This document shows, one piece after another, positions 1 to 11,263 of a DNA stretch of 64,000 bases. Under the pieces are notes generated by a model. It was given only the letters and a program-made list of their open reading frames with translations, made no database searches and had not been told where the DNA came from. How positions within the stretch are numbered: position 1 is the stretch's first letter; each line of letters opens with the position of its first letter. Source of the DNA: Gemmatimonas sp. (GTDB lineage Bacteria > Gemmatimonadota > Gemmatimonadetes > Gemmatimonadales > Gemmatimonadaceae); the NCBI GenBank assembly GCA_011390935.1, contig JAABRL010000001.1, positions 141,940-205,939 on the forward strand, read 5' to 3'. The translations under genes and the position numbers were made by a program.

Positions 1-2009
1 GTGACGGCCAGAAGAACACGTCGGTCACGTGGCGCCACAATCAGAACTTCAGCAAGGACACGCGGCTCGCGGCCAACATCAACTGGGTGCAGAGCACCAC
101 GGTGCAGCGGCAGACCACGTTCAACCCGCAGGCGGCGATGGCCACCATCGTGTCGCAGCTCAACTACCAGACGCGCGTGGGACCGGCACGACTGAGTGTG
201 GGTGGCACGCGCAAGCAGTATCCCGGGCGACAGCAGACCGATATGGACCTGCCCAACCTCAACCTCACAGCCGGGACGCTGGCGCTGGGACCGGTGGAGT
301 GGACGCCGAGCGTGCGATTCAATCAGTCACGCACGGACAACATCGATCAGGGCATTCAGTTCGGCTATGTGTTTCGGCCCGGGCCGAATGGCGGATTGGA
401 CAGCACGCGTGTGAATGCCTCCCGTCGGAACACGAACTTCGGCTTTGATACGCCGCTCAAGATCTTCGACTTTCAGCTCGGCAACAGCTTTACCATCACC
501 GAGCGATTCGACGACTATCCCGAACAGCGCATCGTGCGTGACGTGCGTGACACGTCGATCACGAGTACTCGCGTCTTCGCGCAGCGCTTCTATACGAGCA
601 TCGACTGGAATCCGTCGTTCAACCTGCCGCGCTTCCTGCAGGGGACGTGGAACGTCTCGCCCAACGCGAGACTGGTGAACGTCGATCCAGCGGCTGGCCT
701 GATCGTGCGCTCCGAACTCAGTGGCGGGCGATACGTCTCGCAGCGCAAGCGCATCGAGTACGGGCTGTCGGCAGCGCCCACGATCTACGGTCTCATTCCC
801 GGCTTCGGGCCAGTGGAAACGTTCCGGCACTCCATCAGCCCCGGTTTCACGTACAGTCTCTCGCCCGCGGCGGAGGTCAGTGATGACTTTCTGCAGGCGA
901 CGGGGCGAACTCGCGTGGGGTATCTCGGCGCGCTGCCTCGCAATGCGGTGTCGCTGTCGTTGTCGACCACCCTCGAAGGCAAGCTCAAGGTGCGGCAGAC
1001 CGAGGAGGACGACGACGCCAGCGGTGCACTGCCCGACTCGACGGCTGACGCCGAGGATGGCGAGCCGCGGGTGGAAGGCGAAGTCGGGCCTCGTCGTCCG
1101 GTTGCCGCCGAGCAAGGCCAGAAGATCCGTCTGCTCGCGCTCAACTTCTCGTCGCTCAGCTACGACTTCATTCGGGCGGACACGGCGGCCACCGGATTGG
1201 TGGAGCAGAACTTCACCATTTCGGCGCGTACCGATCTGCTGCCGAACCTGGACTTCCGCATGGGCTACGAACTCTTTCAGGGAGATCCGCTCAGCGACAC
1301 GGCGCTGTTCAGTCCATTCCGCAGCGACCTCGGGGTGAACTTCTCGCTCGATGGCAAGTCGGGGCTGGTCGCGCTGATCGGACGGCTGTTCGGTCGCCGA
1401 GGGGCGATCGAGGCCGCAGGCGCGGCGGACTCCCTCACCACGGCGCGCCGCAGCGACTTCACGCAGCGCGGTGGCGGTGCGCTCTCGGCCGCGGGCTCTC
1501 AGGCGCGCGGTGCGCCGCTGGCGTTGCCTGCGGGACAGGGTTGGCAGCTCTCGCTGACGTACAACGCGACCCGACAGCGGCCGCCCACCGGCGGTGAGCA
1601 GATTGCCCCTGATCCGGCGGCGCAGTGCCGCAATGTGTTCGTGGAGAACTCATTCGAGTTCGACAACTGCGTGCTCACCGCGAACACGTCACCGCCTCCC
1701 GGATTCGACGCCGGTGGCTTTACCACGCCCGGCGGTCCGATCTTCCTGCGGCCACCGAACGAGAACCTGAGCGGCAATCTGTCGTTCGGCCTCACGCCGA
1801 ACTGGAGTACGTCGATGACCGCGCAGTACGACATGGTGCGTCGCGACTTCGGCTCGCTGCAGGTGGGGCTGCAGCGCGAGTTGCACGACTGGAACGCCGT
1901 GTTCTCGTTCACGCGCGCCCCGAACGGCAACTTCGCGTTCAACTTCTTCATCGCGCTGAAGGCCTCGCCCGAAATCAAGTTCAACTACGATCGGCGGTCC
2001 GTGCGATGA
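1..2009 (+). CDS. LptD-like outer-membrane LPS assembly barrel (5' partial)
   Basis: The reading frame is open from the third base of the window, so the N-terminus (signal peptide, OstA-type domain) lies upstream; about 668 residues are visible. They alternate short polar and hydrophobic beta strands (for example TPLKIFDFQLGNSFTITERF) with Asn/Arg-rich turns, and contain RHSISPGFTYSLSP, which I recognise from the putative LptD proteins of Bacteroidota and Gemmatimonadota. The C-terminus ends in barrel strands (NFFIALKASPEIKFNYDRRS). By family, the protein would insert LPS into the outer leaflet of the outer membrane. An internal acidic stretch (EEDDDASGALPDSTADAEDGE, near base 1000) is probably an extracellular loop. 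The stop overlaps the hutH start in ATGA, so the two are translationally coupled. Barrel class is fairly secure; LptD rather than another large barrel is a family-level call. Confidence 0.72.
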   Translation, partial: DGQKNTSVTWRHNQNFSKDTRLAANINWVQSTTVQRQTTFNPQAAMATIVSQLNYQTRVGPARLSVGGTRKQYPGRQQTDMDLPNLNLTAGTLALGPVEWTPSVRFNQSRTDNIDQGIQFGYVFRPGPNGGLDSTRVNASRRNTNFGFDTPLKIFDFQLGNSFTITERFDDYPEQRIVRDVRDTSITSTRVFAQRFYTSIDWNPSFNLPRFLQGTWNVSPNARLVNVDPAAGLIVRSELSGGRYVSQRKRIEYGLSAAPTIYGLIPGFGPVETFRHSISPGFTYSLSPAAEVSDDFLQATGRTRVGYLGALPRNAVSLSLSTTLEGKLKVRQTEEDDDASGALPDSTADAEDGEPRVEGEVGPRRPVAAEQGQKIRLLALNFSSLSYDFIRADTAATGLVEQNFTISARTDLLPNLDFRMGYELFQGDPLSDTALFSPFRSDLGVNFSLDGKSGLVALIGRLFGRRGAIEAAGAADSLTTARRSDFTQRGGGALSAAGSQARGAPLALPAGQGWQLSLTYNATRQRPPTGGEQIAPDPAAQCRNVFVENSFEFDNCVLTANTSPPPGFDAGGFTTPGGPIFLRPPNENLSGNLSFGLTPNWSTSMTAQYDMVRRDFGSLQVGLQRELHDWNAVFSFTRAPNGNFAFNFFIALKASPEIKFNYDRRSVR

Positions 2010-3537
2010 AGACGCCTGCGACGTGGGCGCTCGACGGACGCACGCTGTCGCTGGAGGTGCTCGAAGCGGTCGCGCACGGTCGCTGCGTGCTCACGCTGTG
2101 CGCCGAGACCGAGGCACGCATGCACCGCACGCGGGCGGTCGTGGATCGGGCAGTCGCGCTCGGCGAGCCGGTGTACGGTGTGAACACCGGCTTCGGCAAG
2201 CTGTCGGAAGTTGCGATTCCGCGCGTGGACCTGGCCACACTGCAGCGCAATCTGGTGCGCAGTCACGCGGCGGGCGTCGGGGCCCCGCTGCCGGAGCGCG
2301 AAGTACGTGCCATGATGCTGTTACGGGCCAATGTGCTGGCGAGTGGCTTCGCCGGCGCGCGCCCGCAGCTCGTGCACCTGCTCCTCGCCATGCTCTCCGC
2401 GGGAGTGATTCCCGTCATCCCGGAGCAGGGGAGTGTGGGCGCGAGCGGCGACCTTGCCCCGCTCGCGCATCTCGCGCTGGTGCTCATCGGCGAAGGGCGG
2501 GCGCGATACGCCGGCGCAGAAGGCGACGGCGCGACGATGCTGGCGCGTGCGGGGCTCACCCCCGTGGTGCTCGAGGCCAAGGAGGGGCTCGCGCTGATCA
2601 ATGGCACGCAAGCGCACACGGCAGTCGCGGCGCTTGCGGCGGCCGAGCTGCTCCGGTTGTGGCGGCAGGCGCACGTGATCGGCGCCATGACGCTCGACGC
2701 GCTGCTCGGCACTCCCGACGCCTTCGATGCGCGCATCCAGGACGCGCGCGGACAGCAGGGGCAAAAGACATCGGCGGCGCTGCTGCGATCGCTGCTGGCG
2801 GACAGCGCACTGCGCGAGTCGCACCGTGTGGGCGATCCCCGGGTGCAGGATGCGTATGCACTGCGATGCATGCCGCAGGTGCACGGGCCGGCGCTCGATG
2901 CCTGGCAGTTTGCGGCCGACGTGATCGGTCGTGAACTCAACGCGGCCACCGATAACCCGCTGGTGCTCGACAGCGGCGAGCTGCTCAGCGGCGGCAACTT
3001 TCATGGACAGGCGGTTGCCATGGCTGCCGATGTGCTGGCCATCGTGTGTGCGAATCTCGCGGTGATCAGCGAGCGGCGCACGGATCGATTGGTGCACCCC
3101 GACTTCAATCATGGCCTGCCGGCGTTTCTCGCCGGACAGCCGGGGCTCGAGTCCGGGCTCATGATGGCGCAGGTCACGGCCGCGGCACTGGCAAGTGACC
3201 TCAAGCGATTGGCGATGCCGGCAAGCGTGGACTCCATTCCGACCGACGGCAACAAGGAGGATGTCGTGCCGATGGCGATGGGGGCAGCGCTCAAGCTGCG
3301 CCAGAGTGTGCACGCGCTGCGACATGTGCTTGCGGTGGAGCTGCTGTGTGCCGCTGATGCGCTCGATTTCCGCCGTCCGCTGCAGAGCAGTCCGGCCGTG
3401 GAGCGTGCTCATGCGATCGTGCGTTCGCTGGTGCCACCGCGCAGTGGCGATCGCCCGCCGTCCCCCGATCTGCATGTGTTGGCCACCGCATTGGCCGACG
3501 GCGCCTTCGATCCCGACCTGACCCCGGAGCCCGGCGT

Positions 3538-3541
<4 letters not shown>
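2006..3541 (+). CDS. hutH: Histidine ammonia-lyase
   Basis: 511 residues, the usual length. It deaminates L-histidine to trans-urocanate, the first step of histidine catabolism, in the cytoplasm. The Ala-Ser-Gly triad that cyclises into the MIO electrophile is at residues 146-148 within [15 protein letters not shown]. The active-site signature [10 protein letters not shown] is near residue 57, and the family motifs NLVRSHAAG and [20 protein letters not shown] are intact. The ATG at 2006 overlaps the stop of the LptD-like gene by four bases and its own stop overlaps hutU by four bases, indicating one polycistronic message. An upstream in-frame extension exists but only by reading through the LptD gene in another frame. 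Confidence 0.97.
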
Positions 3542-5210
<1,669 letters not shown>

Positions 5211-5217
<7 letters not shown>

Positions 5218-6200
5218 GTTCGCGGTACCGCCCCTGGCACGTGCCACTGTTCATGGCCAAGTACGCGTTGTTGCGGGTGCGACGTCGTCCCGTGCTGCTC
5301 AACCTCGAAGTCACCATGCGCTGCAACGCGAAGTGCGGCTTCTGCGACTACTGGAAGACGCCCGCGCAGGCGAAAGCGGAAGAGTTGCGCGAGTTCGCCG
5401 ACATCGCGCGTCGCTTCAATCCCATGATGATCACATTCACAGGTGGCGAGCCCACGCTGCGGCGCGACCTGGAAGACATCGTGGCCTCGGTGCGCGCCGC
5501 CACCTCGCTGTCGTACCTCACCATGATCACGCACGGTGGCATGCTCACCCTCGATCGTGCGCAGTCGCTGTGGGACGCGGGGCTCGATCAGTTCAATATT
5601 TCGCTCGATTATCTCGATGGCCGCCACGACGATGCACGCGGCATCCCGGGACTGACCGGCAAGATCATGGACACGGTACCGCGCATGAAGGCCGCGGGTA
5701 TCGGCAGCGTGCGCTTCAACACCGTGATCAAGAACGACAATCTCGATCAGCTGCTGCCGATCGTGCACACGGCCGCGCGCATGGGCGCAGGTGTGAACTT
5801 CTCCGTGTACACGGATGCGAAGAACGGCAACGGCGAGCATCTGCTCAATGATGCGCAGCATCGTGCGCTCGACGACGCGATTGCCGCACTGCTCGACTAC
5901 AAGCGAAAGCACCGCGGCGTGATCACCAACTCCGACCACTACCTCGCGGAGATTCCGCGCTGGGTGCGTGGGCAACTCACCGAACCGTGTCCGAGTGGCA
6001 CCACCACGGTGCATGTGGACCCGAAGGGCACGGTACGGCGCTGCCCTGACTTTCCTCCCGATGTGGATTGGAAGCAGTGGAAGCCGTATGAGCCCATCGC
6101 ATGCGATGATTGTTTCTACGCCTGCCGCGGTGAGGCGCAGGCGCCCATGCGCTGGTCACGCGTGCTTGATGTCATGGCGCGTCCCTCGGCGACCGAGTGA
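5211..6200 (+). CDS. Radical SAM protein with C-terminal cysteine cluster, inside the hut operon
   Basis: 329 residues. The radical SAM [4Fe-4S] motif CxxxCxxC is Cys38, Cys42, Cys45 (CNAKCGFC), followed by the SAM-binding GGEP at about residue 79 ([14 protein letters not shown]). A second set of cysteines, Cys260, Cys278, Cys298, Cys301 and Cys305 ([18 protein letters not shown]), looks like a SPASM/twitch-type auxiliary cluster domain, typical of enzymes that modify peptides or proteins. The ATG overlaps the end of hutU by seven bases and the stop overlaps the hutI start (GTGA), so it is translated with the histidine-degradation enzymes. No known Hut reaction needs a radical SAM enzyme. Substrate unknown; I do not recognise a characterised subfamily. 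Confidence 0.85.
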
Positions 6201-7477
6201 GCGTCGTGCCCACCACGCTCTTCGTGAACGCGGCGCAGACCGTTACCTGTTCGGGGCCGGCGCGTGCGCGTCGCGGCCCGGAGATGCAGGATGCCGGCGT
6301 GCGTGACGGGGTGGGCGTGGCCGTGCAGGGGGAGCGCATCGTCATGGTGGACACCGACGATATGCTACGACGCGCATATCCCGACGCGCACGAAGTCGAC
6401 TGCAATCGCGGGCTGCTCGCGCCGGGTTTTGTGGACTCGCACACGCACGCGGTGTTCGGGGCCGCGCGCTTCGCCGAACATGAGCTGCGCGCCACCGGCG
6501 TGCCCTATCTCGAAATTGCGCACCGCGGCGGTGGGATTCATTCGTCGGTGCGCAGTCTGCGCGACACGCCGAGCGGTGTGCTGTTCGACCTCGCCGTGCC
6601 CCGTATGGCGCGACTGCTTGCCGGCGGGGTGACCACGGTCGAGATCAAGTCGGGATACGGCCTGTCGGTGGCCGAGGAGCTGCGCACGTTGCGCGTGATT
6701 CGCCAACTTGCCGAGGCGTTGCCGGCACGCGTGGTGGCCACGTGTCTCGGCGCCCATGAAGTACCGCTGGAGTATCGCGAGGCATCCGGCGGTCGCGAGG
6801 CGTGGCTGGTCGCGCTCGAAGAGGAGTTGCATCCGGCGGTCGCGCGTGAGGGGCTCGCGCACTTCGCCGACATCTTCTGCGAGCCGGGCGTCTTCACGCG
6901 CGACGAGTCGCGCCGTGTACTCGCCGGCGCTCGCGCCGCCGGGCTCGCCCTCAAGCTGCACGCCGATGAACTGCACGACGGCGACGGGGCGTCGCTCGCC
7001 GTGGAACTCGGCGCGACCTCGGCCGATCACCTCGCCGCGATCTCGGATGCCGGAATCACAGCGCTCGCGGCCAGCGAGACCGTGGCCACGTTGCTGCCCG
7101 CCACCATGCTCTTTCTTGGCACCGGTCGGCAGGCGCCGGCGCGCCGGCTCCTCGAGGCCGGGGCGGCGGTGGCATTGGCCACCGATTTCAACCCCGGCAC
7201 ATCGCCGCTCACCAGTTTTCCGCTCCTGCTGACGCTCGCGGTCAGCGAGCTGCGCATGTCGGCGGCCGAGGCCTGGCTTGCCACGACCGTCAACGGCGCC
7301 GCAGCGCTTGGGCTCGCCGGCGAGACCGGCCAGCTCGCGGCGGGATTCTCCGCGGATCTCGCGGTGCACGCCGTCGACGACTACCGGGCGTTGCCTTACT
7401 GGTTCGGCGAGCGTCTTTGCGACGTGGCGTGGTGCCGCGGCCGCGCTTGTCACTCATCCCGCGCTGTCGTAGCTTGA
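6197..7477 (+). CDS. hutI: Imidazolonepropionase
   Basis: 426 residues with the GTG start that overlaps the radical SAM stop; a second in-frame GTG at 6206 is possible. It is a metal-dependent amidohydrolase that opens 4-imidazolone-5-propionate to N-formimino-L-glutamate. Visible family features are the metal-binding DSHTHAVFG, VEIKSGYGL (substrate loop), KLHADELHDG with its conserved histidine and glutamate, TSADHLAAIS, and the C-terminal ATDFNPGTSP with the metal-binding aspartate. It is the last hut gene visible; no formiminoglutamase (HutG) or deiminase (HutF) follows, so the final step must be encoded elsewhere. Confidence 0.96.
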   Translation: MSVVPTTLFVNAAQTVTCSGPARARRGPEMQDAGVRDGVGVAVQGERIVMVDTDDMLRRAYPDAHEVDCNRGLLAPGFVDSHTHAVFGAARFAEHELRATGVPYLEIAHRGGGIHSSVRSLRDTPSGVLFDLAVPRMARLLAGGVTTVEIKSGYGLSVAEELRTLRVIRQLAEALPARVVATCLGAHEVPLEYREASGGREAWLVALEEELHPAVAREGLAHFADIFCEPGVFTRDESRRVLAGARAAGLALKLHADELHDGDGASLAVELGATSADHLAAISDAGITALAASETVATLLPATMLFLGTGRQAPARRLLEAGAAVALATDFNPGTSPLTSFPLLLTLAVSELRMSAAEAWLATTVNGAAALGLAGETGQLAAGFSADLAVHAVDDYRALPYWFGERLCDVAWCRGRACHSSRAVVA

Positions 7478-7546
7478 CGTTCCTGCGGCCATCGGCCGTC
7501 GGAGGAGTCTCACCGCCTGCCCCCTACGGGAGAACGCCCCGAGCCG

Positions 7547-10500
7547 ATGTCGAACGCCGCCAAGTACAAGAAAAAAGCGGCCGAACTCGAGTTGCAGAAG
7601 CAGTTCGACAAGGCGGTCGCGATGTACGTGCGCGCGATCGAAGCTGGGGATGCCGAGGGGGCCGAGGTTGATGTCACCGTCCTGAACAAGGTTGGTGACC
7701 TCACGCTCCGCCTTGGGCGCGTTGGCGAAGCGGTCACGTCGTACGAGCGGGCGGTCGAGCACTACACCACCGTCGGCCTCTTCAACAACGCGATCGCGCT
7801 CTGCAACAAGATTCTGCGCCACGCTCCAGGCCGTGCCGGGATCTATCTCACGCTCGGCCGCGTGTGCGCGAAAAAGGGCATGCGCGGCGACGCGACACGC
7901 AACTTCCTCGAGTACGCGTCGCGCATGAAGCAGGAAGGGCGCACCGACGAGGCCATGCGCTCGCTGGCGGAAGTGGCCGGTCTCATGCCGGAGCTCGATG
8001 AGGTGCGTCGGCTGGTCGAGGAGCACGCTGAGCGGGTGGGGATTGCCCTGCCGGCTGCGGCGGCGCCCGAGGACGGGGACGCCGGCGGTGCCGCACGTCG
8101 TGACAGTCTCGTGTTCCTGGACATCGACTACGATGCGCCAGTTGCGCCGACGCCACCGATCGGCGCGTTGCCGATTCCCGCTCGTCCGACGCCGCTCGCG
8201 TCACCCGCTGTGCCGCCGGCCGATGCGCCTCGCACGAGCTCTCTCGACGATCTGCTGATCTTCGACCCGTTGTCGGACGACGGGGGGCCAGAGGAGGCGG
8301 CATCGCTCGAAGGGCTCGACACGCTGCCTGATGCCGAGGACGCTCACGATGTGCCGTCCTTGCTGACGCCCGCGGAGTCCATCGTGGTGGATCCGTCGCT
8401 GACGGTCGCGGATGGGTTGACGGATGCGCTCGGCTTCGATGTCGAGGCGCCGTCGCAGGGTGACGCTCCCCCGGTCGAAGGGCTGGTCAGTGATGTCGAC
8501 GACTACGCCGCCGATTCGCCGAGCGCGCCCGAGCACGCTGCGGCCGTCGAGGACATCGACACGCCCGTCGACGACACACCAACGCTCGACACCTCGGCTC
8601 TCGACACCTCGGCTCTCGACACCTCGGCTCTCGACACCTCGGCTGTCGACACCGCGGCTGATGAAACACCGGAGACCGCGCCCGTTTCCCCAGACGATGA
8701 CGCGGAGGCACTCGAGGAGGTGGAGCACGAGCTCGAGACGCTCACCCCGTACATGGGCGTCGCGGCCATCACGCCCCCGTCCGAGGAGGCGCTGCCGCCG
8801 GTTGCGCTCGATACGCTGTCGCCATACGATGGCGTTGAGACGGTGCCCGTATCTCCGTCGGAACCGCTGCATGAGCTCGACACGCTGTCGCCCTACGATG
8901 GTGTTGACGCCGTCACACCTGCGTCGGTGGAGACGGTGTCGTCGAACGAAGCGGGTACGGCGCACGAGGTGATGTCGGAAGCGAGCCTGCACCATGACGG
9001 CGCTGCCGACGCGATCGAGACGGTCGAGAACGCGGGGCAGCCCGTTGCGCCCGAGTTTGAGCTCTCGCTCGAGGCGATCGATGCACTCGACGTGTCCCGT
9101 GAGGCGACCGATGCACTCGACGTGTCCCGTGAGGCGACCGAGGCGCTGGAGGTGCCGGTTGAGACGACCGATGTACCCGACGGATCAGTCGAAGCGACCG
9201 AGGTGCTCGAGATGCCGGGTGCGGAGGCCGAGCGACCTGACGTGTCGCGTGACGCCACCGACGCAGACGAGGCCTCACGCAGCGCGGCTGATGACCTCGA
9301 GATCGCGTACGACGCGGCACTGTCGCCCGAGTTGATGGACGAGGTTGAAGTGTCACGTGAGGTGATGGACGAGGTTGACGTGTCACGTGAGGTGATGGGT
9401 GACGTCGAGCGGTGGCCCGCGATGATCGACGACGTCGAACTGTCGCCTGAGCTCTTGGACGGCATCGAACCGTCGCGTGAGGTATGGGACGACGTTGCGC
9501 TGTCGCCTGAGGAACTGGGTGAGGTCGAACTGTCGCCCGAGGCAGTCAACGAGGTTGAGATCTCGCCAAATGCGGACGGCGATGCGGTTGGCGACGCGGA
9601 GGTCCCGTTTGCGGTGGCAGGTGAGCTCGACGTGTGGCCTGAGGCGCTTGCCGAGGACGAGACCCCGCTGAATGAGCGTGACGAGCTCGAGGTGGCGCAC
9701 GAGGGGCATGTTGAGAACGAGGATGTTCCACAGGTGGTGATCGCCGACCTGCTGATGAGTGAGCCGCTTCCGCCGGCGCACTCCACGAGGCCGGCGCGCG
9801 TGATTCCGCGTTTGGATCCCCACGATTTCATCCTGCCCGGCGAGCTGCCGCCGATCGTGCTCCCCGACGAATGGCTGGGCGCCGCGGTGTCGGTGCCGAT
9901 CCCCTCTTCGGAGTCGCCCGCGGCGTTGGTGGATGCGCCCCTTGCCGACGAGGTCAACCTCGCCACGGACGAGCCGGCGATGGTGGACGAGCCGGCGATG
10001 GTGGACGAGCCGGCGATGGTGGACGAGCCGGCGATGGTGCCTGAGACGTCGGCGGCGGTCGAGCCGCTGATGGAGGCACCAGCTGATACGTTCGACGCGC
10101 CGATGGCAAACGGTCTCGTCCAAACGCCCACGGACTCGCTGGAGGGTAAGCCGCCGGCGAGCGCGCTCACCCCGGTCGACGAGGCGGAGACGCCCGCTGA
10201 TGCGGCGAGCACGGTCGATGATCTCGACGAACTGGACGCGGCGTTCACGCCCAGCGCGTCGGCCGCGGCGTTCAACCTCATGCTCGAACGGTGCGCACGG
10301 CTGCGCGACGAAGTCGACGCACACCCGGGTGACTGGGCGCGTCGTCGGCGTCTGGCCGAAGCACTGATCGAGGCGGGAGAGCGTGCGAGCGGTCTCGATG
10401 AGCTGGCGGCCACGGCGCTCGGACTGGAGCTCGAAGGCGCGCTGCCTGACGCGGTTCGCGTGCTGGACGATCTGGTACGCGTGGCGCCGGAGCAGGTGGC

Positions 10501-11263
10501 GTATCACCAGAAGCGGGTCGAACTGGCGGTGCGCCTCGGCGATCGCGATCGGCTCCGTGAGAGCTACCTCGACCTGGCCGATGCGCTGGTGCGCTCGGGG
10601 TATGCGGTGCGCGCGGAGCCGGTCTACGTGCGCGTGCTCGAACTCGACCCGTGGGATGACCGCGCGCGCGCCGCACTCGGTGACGCGGCGCCTCCGCCGC
10701 CCTCGCCCAAACCATCTGCGGCGCCGGCCGACGACGGCTACGTGAATCTGGCCGACTGGCTGGCCGATGACGCCGCGCCGCGGGATACCCGCATGCGCGT
10801 CAAGGAACCGACCGTCACGGGGGACGAGGACGCCGATTTCGATCAGCTGCTCCAGAACTTCCGCGAGGGGGTCGCACGGAGTCTCGGCGAGGATGACTAC
10901 GAGAGCCACTACGATCTCGGAGTGGCGTACAAGGAGATGGGGCTGCTGGACGACGCCATCGCCGAGTTCCAGCGGGCCCTGCGCAGTCCGACGCATCGGC
11001 TGCCTGCCTACGAGGCGCTGGGCCAGTGTTTCCTTGAACAAGGGAGCTTTCCAGTCGCCGTCACCGTTCTATCTCGAGCATTGCATGAGCCGGGGCTCGA
11101 TGACGAACAGCGAGTCGGTGTGCTCTACCTGCTGGGCTATGCGTGCGAAGCCCTGCAGCGCCGAGACGAGGCACGGAGCTATTATCAACGCGTGTACGCC
11201 ACTGACATTCATTTCCGAGACGTCGCCGAGCGACTGACTGCCCTCGACGGGAGCGCGCGATGA
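7547..11263 (+). CDS. Large TPR protein with acidic tandem-repeat core
   Basis: 1238 residues. Residues 1-150 are helical TPR-type repeats (KAVAMYVRAIEAGD, EAVTSYERAVEHYTTVGLFNNAIALCNKILRHAP). About residues 190-880 are a Pro/Asp/Glu/Val-rich, very acidic low-complexity region with several nested repeats (ALDTS units, DVSREAT units, EPAMVD units, LDTLSPYDGV motif). From about residue 900 a second set of TPRs follows (LMLERCARLRDEVDAHPGDW, NFREGVARSLGEDDYESHYDLGVAYKEMGLLDDAIAEFQRAL). No signal peptide or membrane segment, so probably cytoplasmic scaffold or adaptor. Its architecture matches the gene at 15006. The stop overlaps the polyprenyl synthase start (ATGA). Function unknown; TPR calls are by pattern. 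Confidence 0.85.
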   Translation: MSNAAKYKKKAAELELQKQFDKAVAMYVRAIEAGDAEGAEVDVTVLNKVGDLTLRLGRVGEAVTSYERAVEHYTTVGLFNNAIALCNKILRHAPGRAGIYLTLGRVCAKKGMRGDATRNFLEYASRMKQEGRTDEAMRSLAEVAGLMPELDEVRRLVEEHAERVGIALPAAAAPEDGDAGGAARRDSLVFLDIDYDAPVAPTPPIGALPIPARPTPLASPAVPPADAPRTSSLDDLLIFDPLSDDGGPEEAASLEGLDTLPDAEDAHDVPSLLTPAESIVVDPSLTVADGLTDALGFDVEAPSQGDAPPVEGLVSDVDDYAADSPSAPEHAAAVEDIDTPVDDTPTLDTSALDTSALDTSALDTSAVDTAADETPETAPVSPDDDAEALEEVEHELETLTPYMGVAAITPPSEEALPPVALDTLSPYDGVETVPVSPSEPLHELDTLSPYDGVDAVTPASVETVSSNEAGTAHEVMSEASLHHDGAADAIETVENAGQPVAPEFELSLEAIDALDVSREATDALDVSREATEALEVPVETTDVPDGSVEATEVLEMPGAEAERPDVSRDATDADEASRSAADDLEIAYDAALSPELMDEVEVSREVMDEVDVSREVMGDVERWPAMIDDVELSPELLDGIEPSREVWDDVALSPEELGEVELSPEAVNEVEISPNADGDAVGDAEVPFAVAGELDVWPEALAEDETPLNERDELEVAHEGHVENEDVPQVVIADLLMSEPLPPAHSTRPARVIPRLDPHDFILPGELPPIVLPDEWLGAAVSVPIPSSESPAALVDAPLADEVNLATDEPAMVDEPAMVDEPAMVDEPAMVPETSAAVEPLMEAPADTFDAPMANGLVQTPTDSLEGKPPASALTPVDEAETPADAASTVDDLDELDAAFTPSASAAAFNLMLERCARLRDEVDAHPGDWARRRRLAEALIEAGERASGLDELAATALGLELEGALPDAVRVLDDLVRVAPEQVAYHQKRVELAVRLGDRDRLRESYLDLADALVRSGYAVRAEPVYVRVLELDPWDDRARAALGDAAPPPPSPKPSAAPADDGYVNLADWLADDAAPRDTRMRVKEPTVTGDEDADFDQLLQNFREGVARSLGEDDYESHYDLGVAYKEMGLLDDAIAEFQRALRSPTHRLPAYEALGQCFLEQGSFPVAVTVLSRALHEPGLDDEQRVGVLYLLGYACEALQRRDEARSYYQRVYATDIHFRDVAERLTALDGSAR
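8585..8659 (+). repeat. 15-bp tandem repeat encoding LDTSA
   Basis: Five head-to-tail 15-base units (ctcgacacctcggct) inside the TPR gene; the first four are identical and the fifth is degenerate (gtcgacaccgcggct). They encode Leu-Asp-Thr-Ser-Ala repeats. Perfect copies at DNA level suggest recent slippage expansion. Confidence 0.95.
9081..9140 (+). repeat. 30-bp direct duplication in acidic core
   Basis: Two identical adjacent 30-base units, 9081-9110 and 9111-9140, encode the DVSREATDAL-type segment of the TPR protein. More divergent relatives of the same unit continue to about 9560 (for example EVEVSREVMD, DVDVSREVMG, EVELSPEAVN), showing an older repeat family with recent duplications. 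Confidence 0.9.
9971..10039 (+). repeat. 18-bp tandem repeat encoding EPAMVD
   Basis: Three identical 18-base units (gagccggcgatggtggac) and a fourth that diverges after 15 bases, encoding Glu-Pro-Ala-Met-Val-Asp repeats in the acidic core of the TPR protein. Confidence 0.95.
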
